Below, piece by piece: positions 45,101 to 53,487 of a stretch of 64,000 bases of DNA (positions are counted from its first letter, which is position 1; each line of letters starts with the position of its first letter). Below the pieces are notes generated by a model that was not told the DNA's origin, ran no database searches, and saw nothing but the letters and a program-made list of their open reading frames with translations. Source of the stretch: Bdellovibrionales bacterium (GTDB taxonomy: Bacteria > Bdellovibrionota > Bdellovibrionia > Bdellovibrionales > UBA1609); NCBI GenBank assembly GCA_016716765.1, contig JADJVA010000020.1:248001-312000 (forward strand), read 5' to 3'. Position numbers and translations under genes: made by a program.

Positions 45101-48100
45101 GATGATGGGTATATCCTGCCGTATCGTTACAAGGAGTGCAACTGGAAGCGAAAGCACCTACAGAAGCAGCGGGATTCCGACAGAGCATAAAGGGACCAAC
45201 TGGAGGCGTTGTGCTGCCATCAGAAACAAGGCTAAAGGAGTAACGATCATCCAGGTCCTTCGCCAAAAGCGTGTTCGAAGTGTTATCTGTGACAGAGATG
45301 GGCATTCCCAAAACCGCGTTGCCCTCTAGTACCTGCAAATAGGTCGCAGAGTTAAAACTGGGAGAATAATTGTAATCCGCATAATTGGCACAATAGCTAA
45401 AGTCCGAAAAGGCCGCATTAGGATGCTTATCCATTATTCGCTCGATTGGCACGGTCTTCGTGGCTTCACCTCCCGCAAAACTAACAGCCGCAACCAGCTT
45501 ATATTTTTTTAAACTATTTGTTTGAAAAGTGTAATTAGCCGGATCTAAATTCAAAACGCCAGCCGGATTTGCCCGGGTCACTCTCAAATCTCCATATTGG
45601 TAAAATGAGGCCAAATTCGTTACAGTCAACGCGGGAGGTGATGGCAAAGTGCTATTTACAACTGTAATCTCATTGGCCAGCGCATCGGCTCCATCAAAAC
45701 CGCGAACGGTCCAACAGAAAGATGCGTCATTTGCAGGCTCATTGTTGGCCTTGTACTTGTATATGATTCCTCCCAGTTCAGAATAATTGCTATCCACATT
45801 GGTCGTGACTAAACTCGGATCAGGGAGCACGCCATGCTGAGTGAGGGACCCAACTGGAATTTTAAAATTGATTCGACGGATATCGACGTTCGCAACGGTC
45901 GTACCACCCATCGGTATAAGGGCGTTGTTAACGACCTCATACTTCAGAGTGGAAACCGTCCCGCCAAGAAGAGTTTCATTCGTCCGTAAAATCAATCCCG
46001 AAGGAATAACCACAGCCGCAACTGCAGGAGAAGGAAGAGTAAATGTGGCCTTTCCAAGCTCCGTGCTGAGCAGACTTGGATTGGTGACTGTTACTCCCGG
46101 TACACTCAAGAGTCCCGGGTTCTCAATAATCTTAAGCGTGTTGGCCGCTGCCGTGCGGTTCAGAGGCGTCAACGGAATAACAACTGCATCAAGAGGGGAT
46201 TCCATCGTAACGGCTGCCGCGGTCTGATAATAAACACGAAATCCTGAAGCCGCGTAGTCTGTCCAAAACTGTGTACCAGCATTTATGGTAATATCACTGC
46301 TCCCTGAGCCAGGCCGCTGCAAGGTCACTGTTGAGGCATAGGGGCTAGCTTCATTGTTACTAAAACATTGGCTCATTGTGGAGAGCTTCGTTTCATACAA
46401 GAAATCGGCTTGTCCTGCTTTTCGCTTCAATACCACAGGTCCCATTCCAGCTCCAGGATCACAAGATTGCAGATGAGGGAGAACTCGTGTGGGAATATTG
46501 ATCGACTGGATCAGAGGAGGATCAAAATCTCCATCTGTGTACGGAGCCGAAACTGCTGTAATAGGGCTTAGCGCCTGAACTGGATTGGTCAGCAGCGGCG
46601 TGGTTCCTGACTTACAAGGAACTTGGTTAACATCAGCAGCAATCAACGTAATTGTTTGTGGTGCCACAACTCCGCCATGATCATCACTCAAAACAACAAC
46701 AAAGTTGGCCGTTTTTCCCAAATGAGTTGGCCGCCAAACAAAATGAAAGGTCGTCCTTGATGCCGTCACCGTAGGAGGCGACTGGGTAACTGAAGAGCCA
46801 AAGTTTCCAGTCACTGTGGCTGAAATGGTATCAGGTGGAGTCGTTGTAGGGTCCTCGTTATCAGGATCAACGACCGCAATATCAAAACTAAAATCTCCAG
46901 TACCCAAAGGATTTGCCATCAAACATTGATCGAATTCTATGGGTGTAGATTGGTTTGGATTCGTCGATATAATACCTCCTCCTAATATGTAAGGAGGAGT
47001 GTTCACGTCTAGAACTGTGAGATTGATTCCGCGCAGGGCCAAACCCTGCTTTCCATCATCAAGACGCAAATCAACAAAGGCGCTTCCTTTTTTCGCATCA
47101 GCATTGTCTGGCTTCCACTCCAAAGTGACAGCACTGCCAGTCACCGTGGCTGGTCCAACAATACCGTTGATTTTAACTGGCGATGAAAATCCCGTTGAAT
47201 TCAAAGACCAGGTCAAATTGTCAAAGTCTGGATCAACCCCAGTTAAATTGCATCTCCATGTCTCTTTTTCTCGAATTGCTGGAAGGCAAGTCCCACTGAT
47301 CACGGGCTTGCGATTAAAATCTTGAATAGCAAGCTCCCAATCGATTTTTAGCACTCGCCCACCGTCCGTAATTAGAACCTGCAAATCATAGTTGGCTCCG
47401 CCCCCATCAAAGGACCCAGGGGTCCATGAAAAGTGCTGCGTGTCTGTGAGAATGATTTCCCCTTTTTGCTTCCAAACGTAAAACAGCATATCTCCGTCAA
47501 CGTCGGTTGCTTCGGCATTTACTTCTAAAAGAGATTGCTCCTTTCCTGCTACGAGACCAGGAGGCGTGGAAGTAAAAATATCTAAAACCGGAGGATTGTT
47601 GGGAACTCCAAATGGAAAAGGTGCCGTCAAAACTTCACCCATAGAGTTAAAATTGAATTGAGCTCCAATGCTCGCCAGCAAATTCAAGAACTCTAGGTTA
47701 TTAGACAAGCCATTCTTATAAAATTTATAGAGTAAATCTGGATTCATCTCTTCGTTCAGGCCAAATGTCGTCAAACGCTCCTGAGTAAATTTATCGACAT
47801 AATTTTGCAAAAGAGAGATTTGGTCCTTGCTATAAGTCTTAAGAGATTTGCTGGGATAGTTGGCCAAAATTTGATAGACAAGTGTTGTTTGAAGAGATGG
47901 GTAAACTATTTTATCTTGGTCGGTCACAAGAGCGAATAACTCGGTATCGTGATAATCCATTCTGACCTGGATGACGTAAGGTCCCGTCAGGGTCATATTC
48001 TTTGGTGAAATAATAGAATGAACTTTTCCTCTCGCGAGCCTGTCCGCTGAGAGTGGAGTAATGTCTAAGACAGTCTCTAAAACAGCATTGTCGTCGGTGG

Positions 48101-48269
48101 GAGATCGCAAAAGAACTTCGTAAAGATCATCTGAGTAATACAAAAAGTGGTCAACATTGAACTGTATTTGTCCACCAGGAGGAATAACGATGGCGTCACC
48201 CTCCTTTTTGCAACTAAAAGCAAAGGCCTGAGCAAAGATAAGAAAAATCAGTAACTTCAAACGTACCAC
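42123..48269 (-). CDS. Giant Ig-like (cadherin/PKD-type) repeat lipoprotein, 2048 residues
   Basis: Lipoprotein signal with Cys20 (FAFSCKKEG). After an alpha-helical N-terminal part (about 80-210), a series of Ig-like/He_PIG-type repeats begins with the usual linker (NNPPVLDIFTSTPPG, RKPVISGTCLP, NTPPYILGGG, NNAPYFTDGN, NNSPEILAIG) and strands of the form DGDMLFYVWKQKG or DLRLDDGKQGLALRG. Many Cys residues may form disulfides. The C-terminal 350 residues differ and look like a beta-propeller (GSIYLFFADLSLNKLYWDK, ARLYAVTRDEVSKTYNLLVF, YTIDTLNGMAIYKFP). Surface adhesion is the likely role. It follows the FG-GAP genes by 22 bases in the same direction. Confidence 0.88.
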   Translation of the reverse strand: MVRLKLLIFLIFAQAFAFSCKKEGDAIVIPPGGQIQFNVDHFLYYSDDLYEVLLRSPTDDNAVLETVLDITPLSADRLARGKVHSIISPKNMTLTGPYVIQVRMDYHDTELFALVTDQDKIVYPSLQTTLVYQILANYPSKSLKTYSKDQISLLQNYVDKFTQERLTTFGLNEEMNPDLLYKFYKNGLSNNLEFLNLLASIGAQFNFNSMGEVLTAPFPFGVPNNPPVLDIFTSTPPGLVAGKEQSLLEVNAEATDVDGDMLFYVWKQKGEIILTDTQHFSWTPGSFDGGGANYDLQVLITDGGRVLKIDWELAIQDFNRKPVISGTCLPAIREKETWRCNLTGVDPDFDNLTWSLNSTGFSSPVKINGIVGPATVTGSAVTLEWKPDNADAKKGSAFVDLRLDDGKQGLALRGINLTVLDVNTPPYILGGGIISTNPNQSTPIEFDQCLMANPLGTGDFSFDIAVVDPDNEDPTTTPPDTISATVTGNFGSSVTQSPPTVTASRTTFHFVWRPTHLGKTANFVVVLSDDHGGVVAPQTITLIAADVNQVPCKSGTTPLLTNPVQALSPITAVSAPYTDGDFDPPLIQSINIPTRVLPHLQSCDPGAGMGPVVLKRKAGQADFLYETKLSTMSQCFSNNEASPYASTVTLQRPGSGSSDITINAGTQFWTDYAASGFRVYYQTAAAVTMESPLDAVVIPLTPLNRTAAANTLKIIENPGLLSVPGVTVTNPSLLSTELGKATFTLPSPAVAAVVIPSGLILRTNETLLGGTVSTLKYEVVNNALIPMGGTTVANVDIRRINFKIPVGSLTQHGVLPDPSLVTTNVDSNYSELGGIIYKYKANNEPANDASFCWTVRGFDGADALANEITVVNSTLPSPPALTVTNLASFYQYGDLRVTRANPAGVLNLDPANYTFQTNSLKKYKLVAAVSFAGGEATKTVPIERIMDKHPNAAFSDFSYCANYADYNYSPSFNSATYLQVLEGNAVLGMPISVTDNTSNTLLAKDLDDRYSFSLVSDGSTTPPVGPFMLCRNPAASVGAFASSCTPCNDTAGYTHHQSRYCYLRYNPDALDISKTFQFKVSVNDSGFNLPPSSNIRTVLLSINVKEINNAPYFTDGNWNPPVLRADQNTSIDLGSAVEGSFSKFQIFSMDMDATYDYKRLGYSLHTQVYDRKTSTWIPKPAGLTVRVESYVAFPNGLGAKTTGAIEWTPTDAEVKALSTTEGFVIRVQTFDAISEPAVRQSAYAYYLVKAVNRNNSPEILAIGTNNKFNIQADTYFTTTFQVRDKDLATPTGGSFVTSLTSCEDSNSNLLYYPGASFDGNPVSPLYDCHASQLLWEDEVYNYLSNYSGNKGVGASACRSGAGEINLNESLALPKLTRISGPNISGGYIYYTYRLEWCPQIGQIGVHRPTIMVTDNGDLARSGTLSSRLSGTTPLELTVTSPVFWVSPRLDGSDQPEHFMVQTAAGLTANSFTYKTIVKNSLKNPLTYSIEVSPRACALPNGVCIDTSGVITWNPLITDVTDPADPLTWHRVQVRVTDQVTGAYDTSFFFLQVQNPLAPTEAAPTIARLPNVSVVYLDERESFTFKAVGSDANLNDQLFYRWYVDGILASDEGDEFAYRPGYMDGTVDPDGTGPLLIGQHRITAEVTDGNYVATDSWIAQVLNTYPVPESSFSLVTARAPTVLTGIEWNTETAVHTRFGADDIDYLAFAGKYQVGPTVKNFAWSLQYVNGLLTTGAWNYYEDLAWGSTNRTCNISYKMTSATAFDLLLTPLTARAGPYSATTNSVRLYGNYRTLPVPLANAQRCTGVCTKNHYNGDGDYGVLPRAKLTNSGSIYLFFADLSLNKLYWDKNSGASTAFYTTTSKIQSLAVNTALARLYAVTRDEVSKTYNLLVFNIAPTFSGANPGAPIAVLNIFDGIPGHEDSLPSDMVVDQANSRVYIHLAGTGGIAKLQDSIAVPGAGDLTFVGVDEIEASPTDLPMSGVRIAYSPNTGLIVGISRDGNQVYTIDTLNGMAIYKFPTSQKFDSVQVLADSGLILLVNRSGATVFKVR

Positions 48270-48291
48270 GTACTTCCCCTAAAAAAATCTC

Positions 48292-49941
48292 TCAATAAAA
48301 GAGAAAAAATCCCCCCAAATCAACGCCCTTCAAGGCAGCTTCGCCATCGTAGCCAGGTGTTACAATCATATAATCTGCTGAATTATCTCCATTTACATCT
48401 CCCAAGGACGACTTCTTTGAAAAGAATATTGCCCCAGGAAGATCGAATTTTGGAACGATCATGAATGGCTTATAGCGACCGAGACTATCAGCAACTGAAT
48501 TCAGATCGGGATATTCAGAAGTGAAGATCCCACGTGAGCTGCCAAAATAGATGATACCTCTTCCGATATCATTGTAATCTCTCGTCAGATCATCCCAGTT
48601 TCTGCCTCCTATCAAAACATCGTCATAGCCATCCTTGTTGACATCACCCATGCCCTTTCTGCCGCCGACGACATTGGTCCCATTCATATCCCCAGAAGTT
48701 GATCCCAAAACGAGAAACTTCTGCATTGGCAGTTTTGGACCGCTCGGGGTTTGACAATCACTCGCAAAGTTAATACTGGATATTTGCCCCGCATCTGTTG
48801 GACTGGACCATAGGAACTGGCGATTAAAGTTCGATTCGTTTTGTGTCAATGAAAGCATTGCTATTTCATTGTCTGCCCCGCACAGCGGGCCATAATAAAC
48901 ATAGGCCATACCTGGCGCCCCGTAACTTAGGGATCCTTCATTGGGAGTCGTCACAACGAGATCCTCGTATCCATCCTTATTTAAATCTCCTGCGACACTC
49001 ATAAAGGACCCAAAAAGCCGTCTCGTGCCGTTGGATGGATTAGACACTTCATAGGCTATCTGTGGCATCAAGGCCCTCAATTTTTGATTTCCCAGAAGCT
49101 GAGTCCCCAAGGCCTTGTCATCCACAGCTGGATTAGTGAGAGTGCTCGGGCAAGAGGCCAGTGAGGAATAGCTCATGTAATAGCTCGTTTCTGGACCTGC
49201 AACGAGACCCTCATCGGATCCCCCAAATACATAGATTCGCCCATAATCTCGAAGTGTCGAACCTTGAAGACAGGTTAAGTCTTCGAATCCCATGGCGCCA
49301 ACCAAAAGATCATCAAAGCCGTCATTGTTATGATCCATGACGACAACTCCGGACCCAAACAAATGTCCCAACTCGGCGTAGCCATAGTTCACGTTCTCAA
49401 AAACCGGATTGCGTAAAAATTGTCCCTTACAGGACTTAGCTGGCCCTGGCGAACAAGCCCGTTGGGCCGCGTTGGATTCAGAATCATATCCACTCACGGC
49501 GTAAGTGGCATTCGTCAACGAAAAGTCTGTGCCTGGCGAGGCGAGACCTCTCACACTTGGCGTTTGCAATCCGTTTACTGAGCCATAGAGAACATAAACG
49601 ATACCATGATTGGGCACAGCTGCACCTGTGCTGCACCTCGCATCGCTTGATGCCGGAGCGGGATTGCAATGCCATCCCGCTCCGGCTCCAATTCCAAGAA
49701 CATTCAATTCGACAGGAGGCAATTTGGGATCGGTCAATGTATTCATCGGAGGACTGGACGCTCTGGGGTTGGCAATCACCACGTCTTCAAATCCGTCTCC
49801 GTTCAAATCACCGTGAACAAGCAATTCATTTTCAATTGAAGTGTTGGTCCCAGAACCTGAGCATCCAATAGAGTTGCAACCCACAGTATTTTCTGAAACT
49901 CCCGGTATAAAGGACTGTGTTACGATCTGAGGATCGTTCAC
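48292..49941 (-). CDS. FG-GAP beta-propeller protein, C-terminal part split off by a frameshift
   Basis: 549 residues as drawn with a GTG start at 49941, but the frame is open upstream and reads YYGNGWGLQAVSNPS... or YYGTGGGLQAV... across 49979-49992 if one base is added, which continues the upstream protein perfectly. At least five FG-GAP calcium motifs are present (GDLNGDGFEDVVIA, NNDGFDDLLVG, GDLNKDGYEDLVVT, GDVNKDGYDDVLIG, GDVNGDNSADYMIV). It lacks a signal peptide, so on its own it would stay in the cytoplasm. The end (GGFFLFY) matches the end of the 53488-58140 paralogue (GIIYVIY). I take it as the C-terminus of the gene that starts at 53477, broken by a one-base deletion or a sequencing error. 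Confidence 0.85.
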   Translation of the reverse strand: MNDPQIVTQSFIPGVSENTVGCNSIGCSGSGTNTSIENELLVHGDLNGDGFEDVVIANPRASSPPMNTLTDPKLPPVELNVLGIGAGAGWHCNPAPASSDARCSTGAAVPNHGIVYVLYGSVNGLQTPSVRGLASPGTDFSLTNATYAVSGYDSESNAAQRACSPGPAKSCKGQFLRNPVFENVNYGYAELGHLFGSGVVVMDHNNDGFDDLLVGAMGFEDLTCLQGSTLRDYGRIYVFGGSDEGLVAGPETSYYMSYSSLASCPSTLTNPAVDDKALGTQLLGNQKLRALMPQIAYEVSNPSNGTRRLFGSFMSVAGDLNKDGYEDLVVTTPNEGSLSYGAPGMAYVYYGPLCGADNEIAMLSLTQNESNFNRQFLWSSPTDAGQISSINFASDCQTPSGPKLPMQKFLVLGSTSGDMNGTNVVGGRKGMGDVNKDGYDDVLIGGRNWDDLTRDYNDIGRGIIYFGSSRGIFTSEYPDLNSVADSLGRYKPFMIVPKFDLPGAIFFSKKSSLGDVNGDNSADYMIVTPGYDGEAALKGVDLGGFFLFY

Positions 49942-52900
49942 GTCGGGAATCCAAGAGGGATTGGAGACAGCTTGAAGTCCCCACCCGTTCCATAATAAAT
50001 GATGAGGGAGCTAGAGGTATCGATAAAAGCCACATCATCAAAACTGTCACCATTCACATCGCCAACAGGTAAAGCGCGAGAGACCCAAAGGTCAGATACA
50101 TTATTGGGCTTAAGGATTAACTGCGGCAAACGAATTCCTGTCTTCGTCGAGCTAATACTTTGATTAACGGCCGGATAACAACTGCTCAGATTTTCACTTC
50201 CAGGGAGGAAAATTTTTGACGGGTTACTGCGACAAAGTTCTGTTGTTACCAAGCCAAGCTTTGATCCATAGTAAACAATCGCATCCAATGTTCTAACGCC
50301 CGCAGACGATATTTTGATCATGCGCCCAACAGCATCATCATAGCCATCTCCGTTCAGATCTCCAACAATTTGAGTCCTGTAATAGAGATAATCGGACAAG
50401 GTAGCCAAATCGTCACTCAGCTTCAGATCACTTTCAGACCGAATAGCTGGAAGAGTTGTCCCGTTTGCTGTGTTGAAAAGGTGGATCATGCCAGCCCCTG
50501 GCCGATGGGCCTCATCTCCAGGTGCTCCAACCGCAATGTCAATCAAAGACACGGAGGCTCCAAAGTCACCATTAAAATTACCCGAAGCAACGGAAGTCCC
50601 TAACCTGTCGTCACTGTCGCCCTGCTCGCTATAAAGCTTAGAAAACACCGAAGTCACTCCAATATTTGGAGCACTTCGATACACATAAATAGCTCCCGAG
50701 CCTGCTCCCTTGGTGCTATCATTTGGTGCCCCTACGACAATATCTAAAAGTCCATCCCCTGAAATATCTGAGGCAACAAAGGCTCCGCCAGATGACCCCA
50801 TCTGCGTACTCGTCGCAATAGAATCAGATCGCAATACCGTGGGAGCACAAGCCATTTGATTGGAAATCAAAGCATGGTTAGTAAAATCAACACAGGCCGG
50901 ATCGTTGATCCTGAAATCCCCATCAGGTCCACTGTCTCCTCCGACCGCCACTCCTTTAAAATCAATGCCCTCAAAAAGTCTTCCACCATTTCCAAAAAAT
51001 TGCCACAAATGCCCAACGTCCGTATTGGCCGAATCACCGTAAGGTGCCGACACAAGGACTTCAGAAAACCCATCCCGATTAGGATCTTTAAACGAAGTCA
51101 AAATAGTGTTGTTCTCATCGTACCTGGATTGATTTCCAGCAATCAAAACGGCTGTGCCAAACCCTACTGAGTTGGCAATTCTCGGAAATAGAACCCTAAA
51201 GCTGGAGGAATTGGTAAGGCAGGAGTAATGATCTCGTTTTGAAATCATTCCTCGCTCCTGACAGGACCAATAATTGCTGCGATAGGGTTTATCCACGTCT
51301 CCTCCGGTAGGAAGAGACGACATTCCACGACCAAAATATAAAAATGAAATTCCGGTTGAGGTCCCCCCCTGGTTCATTCCCCAAGCGTTGGTCGCATTGG
51401 CATAGCTTCCGGCAGTACGAGTCCACCCTCCACCAGCCGGAGAAATTCCTTGGCTGCCGTTGAATGGAAACAAGCCTACCTGAGGATTGGAATACGAAAA
51501 TCCAGGAGCCCCTACCACAAAGTCAGAACCACCATAAGACTTACCGTTGGCGTTTCTCACTCTATAGTAGCCGTCCACATCGCCTCCTCCGGCAATGGAA
51601 GACCCAAATCTCATGTTTTGCTCCACAATCGGTGGAAATATTTTGAGCCATCTAAATCTTGCGTCTGAGCCAGAAGGAATTCCAGTTGCTGTCGGTGTTT
51701 CATAACCAATACCAAATCGCGAACCAAAGTAGATCGCAACATATCCAACATCAGAAACATAGCCTTGACCCGCCGGTGCCGCTAAGTCTGCCTTGCCATC
51801 CCAGTCGCCGTAAGGGGCACCAATCCCAATATCGTCATATCCATCTCCATTGATATCGCCCAAAAAGGCGACCGAATAACCAAACAGATCTCCTGAGGAA
51901 TAGGGATAACTGCTTACAAATGCGCCGCCAAGGACAGCCGAGGGCCACAGGGAGTGATCAGGCCACAGCCTGACTGGCGAACACGTGGCATCTTCGGCCA
52001 AGCCATCACAGGTTTCCACATTCTCAGGCATATCTGATAAATGTGCCGATCTAGCCAGACCATTGCGACCACCGAAAAAGACATAACTTCGACCCACCCT
52101 GTACCCACTGTAATATTCATAGGGAGCGCCAACGATTAAATCCTCGCAAGAATAGAGGCCCAGTTTATCGCCATTTAAATTTCCACCGCTTGCGAGACTA
52201 AAGCCAAATTGTGAATTGGCTCCGAGATCATCAAAAGTGATAATTTGGGGATCCTTTCCGGGATTGAGTGGAGTGAGGCTTGGGGGGATATTGGTCTTCA
52301 ACTCATAGGTCGTATCTGGCTTTCGATAGGAATAATATACGGCAACTGCACCGGCAGTGCTGACACTCACTCCATAGCCAGCCAAAGAAGCCTGGGACAT
52401 TCCAACAGCCAGATCTGCATAGCCATCACAATTGAAGTCTCCGCTCGCCATCGCATTCCCAAGTTTAGCCATCCCACCACCGACGCTGCTAATCGGGGGA
52501 GAGTCAATTTTAACAGACTGACCCTTCACATAAGTCGATAGGCCTGAGATCTTATATGTTTCATCGATTGTGCCATCGCCATAATGCACCTCCAAACTCA
52601 AATTCTCCACGGGACCAGGATCTAGGGAGACTCCACTCATAATCAGAGTTCCAGCGCCAATAAGGGGATCTGACACAAGGTTCCCATCCCGTTTTAAAAC
52701 AGATGAATAGTTTTCAGACCGAAACAACGAGTTAATGACCGGAGTTACTTTCACGAAGGGCAAAGTTCCTATGCTTATTGAATTTAAAAGATATGTTGGA
52801 CTTGGAAACGAAGCGGGAGTCTGATGACTTAAAACAGCAGTCGTGCGTTCAACGACTTTATCTGCATAAAGTGCATGAACAGAAAAGTAATATTTAGTCG

Positions 52901-53477
52901 CACCCGACAGACCCTTAAACGTATAGTTCTGTCCGCTGGAGCTCACATAATTAGTTGTCCAGTTACTGGTATTGCTCGCTGAAGGAGCCACATCTTTCGT
53001 ATAAAATATTTGAAATTCAGCATTGTAGGAATAATTCCACTTAACGATGGGATTGCCATCCGGATCAACAGCGATTTCAGATATACCTTTAAATACGGGC
53101 CAAGTTGTTGTTGAAACCTCTTTATCTCCTCCCTGAGTCCCCCCTCCGGCACTTTCCCCTATGACCTTAAAGGAATAGGAGCTCTCCGGAATCAAGGACC
53201 CAATAGTGGCTCCTTCAAACACTTGCTCCACCAAAGGTTCAGATTGAAAATCCGAATAAACCTTATATCTCATATAAGCAGCATTGTTGATCCAGCTTAC
53301 TTTAATTGAATAGGGAGAAAGAGCTTCGACATCTCTGACCCCCGTAAAATCCTTGCTCACCGATCCACTTTTCACTCCGTCTTTACAAGACGTGAGTAAG
53401 GCGCACACAAGTACCAAAAGCATCCGCGCGGAAAGTGTCGTGAGATAATTTATTCTAAGCAAATCACGTTCAAACAT
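49938..53477 (-). CDS. FN3/FG-GAP (integrin-alpha-like) lipoprotein, N-terminal part before a frameshift
   Basis: 1179 residues. Lipobox at Cys31 (CALLTSC). Two fibronectin-III-like domains follow (about 40-125 and 130-225), then FG-GAP/VCBS-type repeats with DxDxDG-like calcium loops (GDFNCDGYADLAVG, GDINGDGYDDIGIG, GDISGDGLLDIVVG, GDLNGDGYDDAVG). The reading frame ends at 49938 in a stretch that no longer resembles FG-GAP; restoring one base within 49979-49992 rejoins it to 48292-49941 and gives about 1728 residues with the same architecture as its paralogue upstream. It lies 10 bases after that paralogue. A surface-exposed calcium-dependent binding role is inferred. Confidence 0.9.
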   Translation of the reverse strand: MFERDLLRINYLTTLSARMLLVLVCALLTSCKDGVKSGSVSKDFTGVRDVEALSPYSIKVSWINNAAYMRYKVYSDFQSEPLVEQVFEGATIGSLIPESSYSFKVIGESAGGGTQGGDKEVSTTTWPVFKGISEIAVDPDGNPIVKWNYSYNAEFQIFYTKDVAPSASNTSNWTTNYVSSSGQNYTFKGLSGATKYYFSVHALYADKVVERTTAVLSHQTPASFPSPTYLLNSISIGTLPFVKVTPVINSLFRSENYSSVLKRDGNLVSDPLIGAGTLIMSGVSLDPGPVENLSLEVHYGDGTIDETYKISGLSTYVKGQSVKIDSPPISSVGGGMAKLGNAMASGDFNCDGYADLAVGMSQASLAGYGVSVSTAGAVAVYYSYRKPDTTYELKTNIPPSLTPLNPGKDPQIITFDDLGANSQFGFSLASGGNLNGDKLGLYSCEDLIVGAPYEYYSGYRVGRSYVFFGGRNGLARSAHLSDMPENVETCDGLAEDATCSPVRLWPDHSLWPSAVLGGAFVSSYPYSSGDLFGYSVAFLGDINGDGYDDIGIGAPYGDWDGKADLAAPAGQGYVSDVGYVAIYFGSRFGIGYETPTATGIPSGSDARFRWLKIFPPIVEQNMRFGSSIAGGGDVDGYYRVRNANGKSYGGSDFVVGAPGFSYSNPQVGLFPFNGSQGISPAGGGWTRTAGSYANATNAWGMNQGGTSTGISFLYFGRGMSSLPTGGDVDKPYRSNYWSCQERGMISKRDHYSCLTNSSSFRVLFPRIANSVGFGTAVLIAGNQSRYDENNTILTSFKDPNRDGFSEVLVSAPYGDSANTDVGHLWQFFGNGGRLFEGIDFKGVAVGGDSGPDGDFRINDPACVDFTNHALISNQMACAPTVLRSDSIATSTQMGSSGGAFVASDISGDGLLDIVVGAPNDSTKGAGSGAIYVYRSAPNIGVTSVFSKLYSEQGDSDDRLGTSVASGNFNGDFGASVSLIDIAVGAPGDEAHRPGAGMIHLFNTANGTTLPAIRSESDLKLSDDLATLSDYLYYRTQIVGDLNGDGYDDAVGRMIKISSAGVRTLDAIVYYGSKLGLVTTELCRSNPSKIFLPGSENLSSCYPAVNQSISSTKTGIRLPQLILKPNNVSDLWVSRALPVGDVNGDSFDDVAFIDTSSSLIIYYGTGGDFKLSPIPLGFPT

Positions 53478-53487
53478 ATTAATCCCA

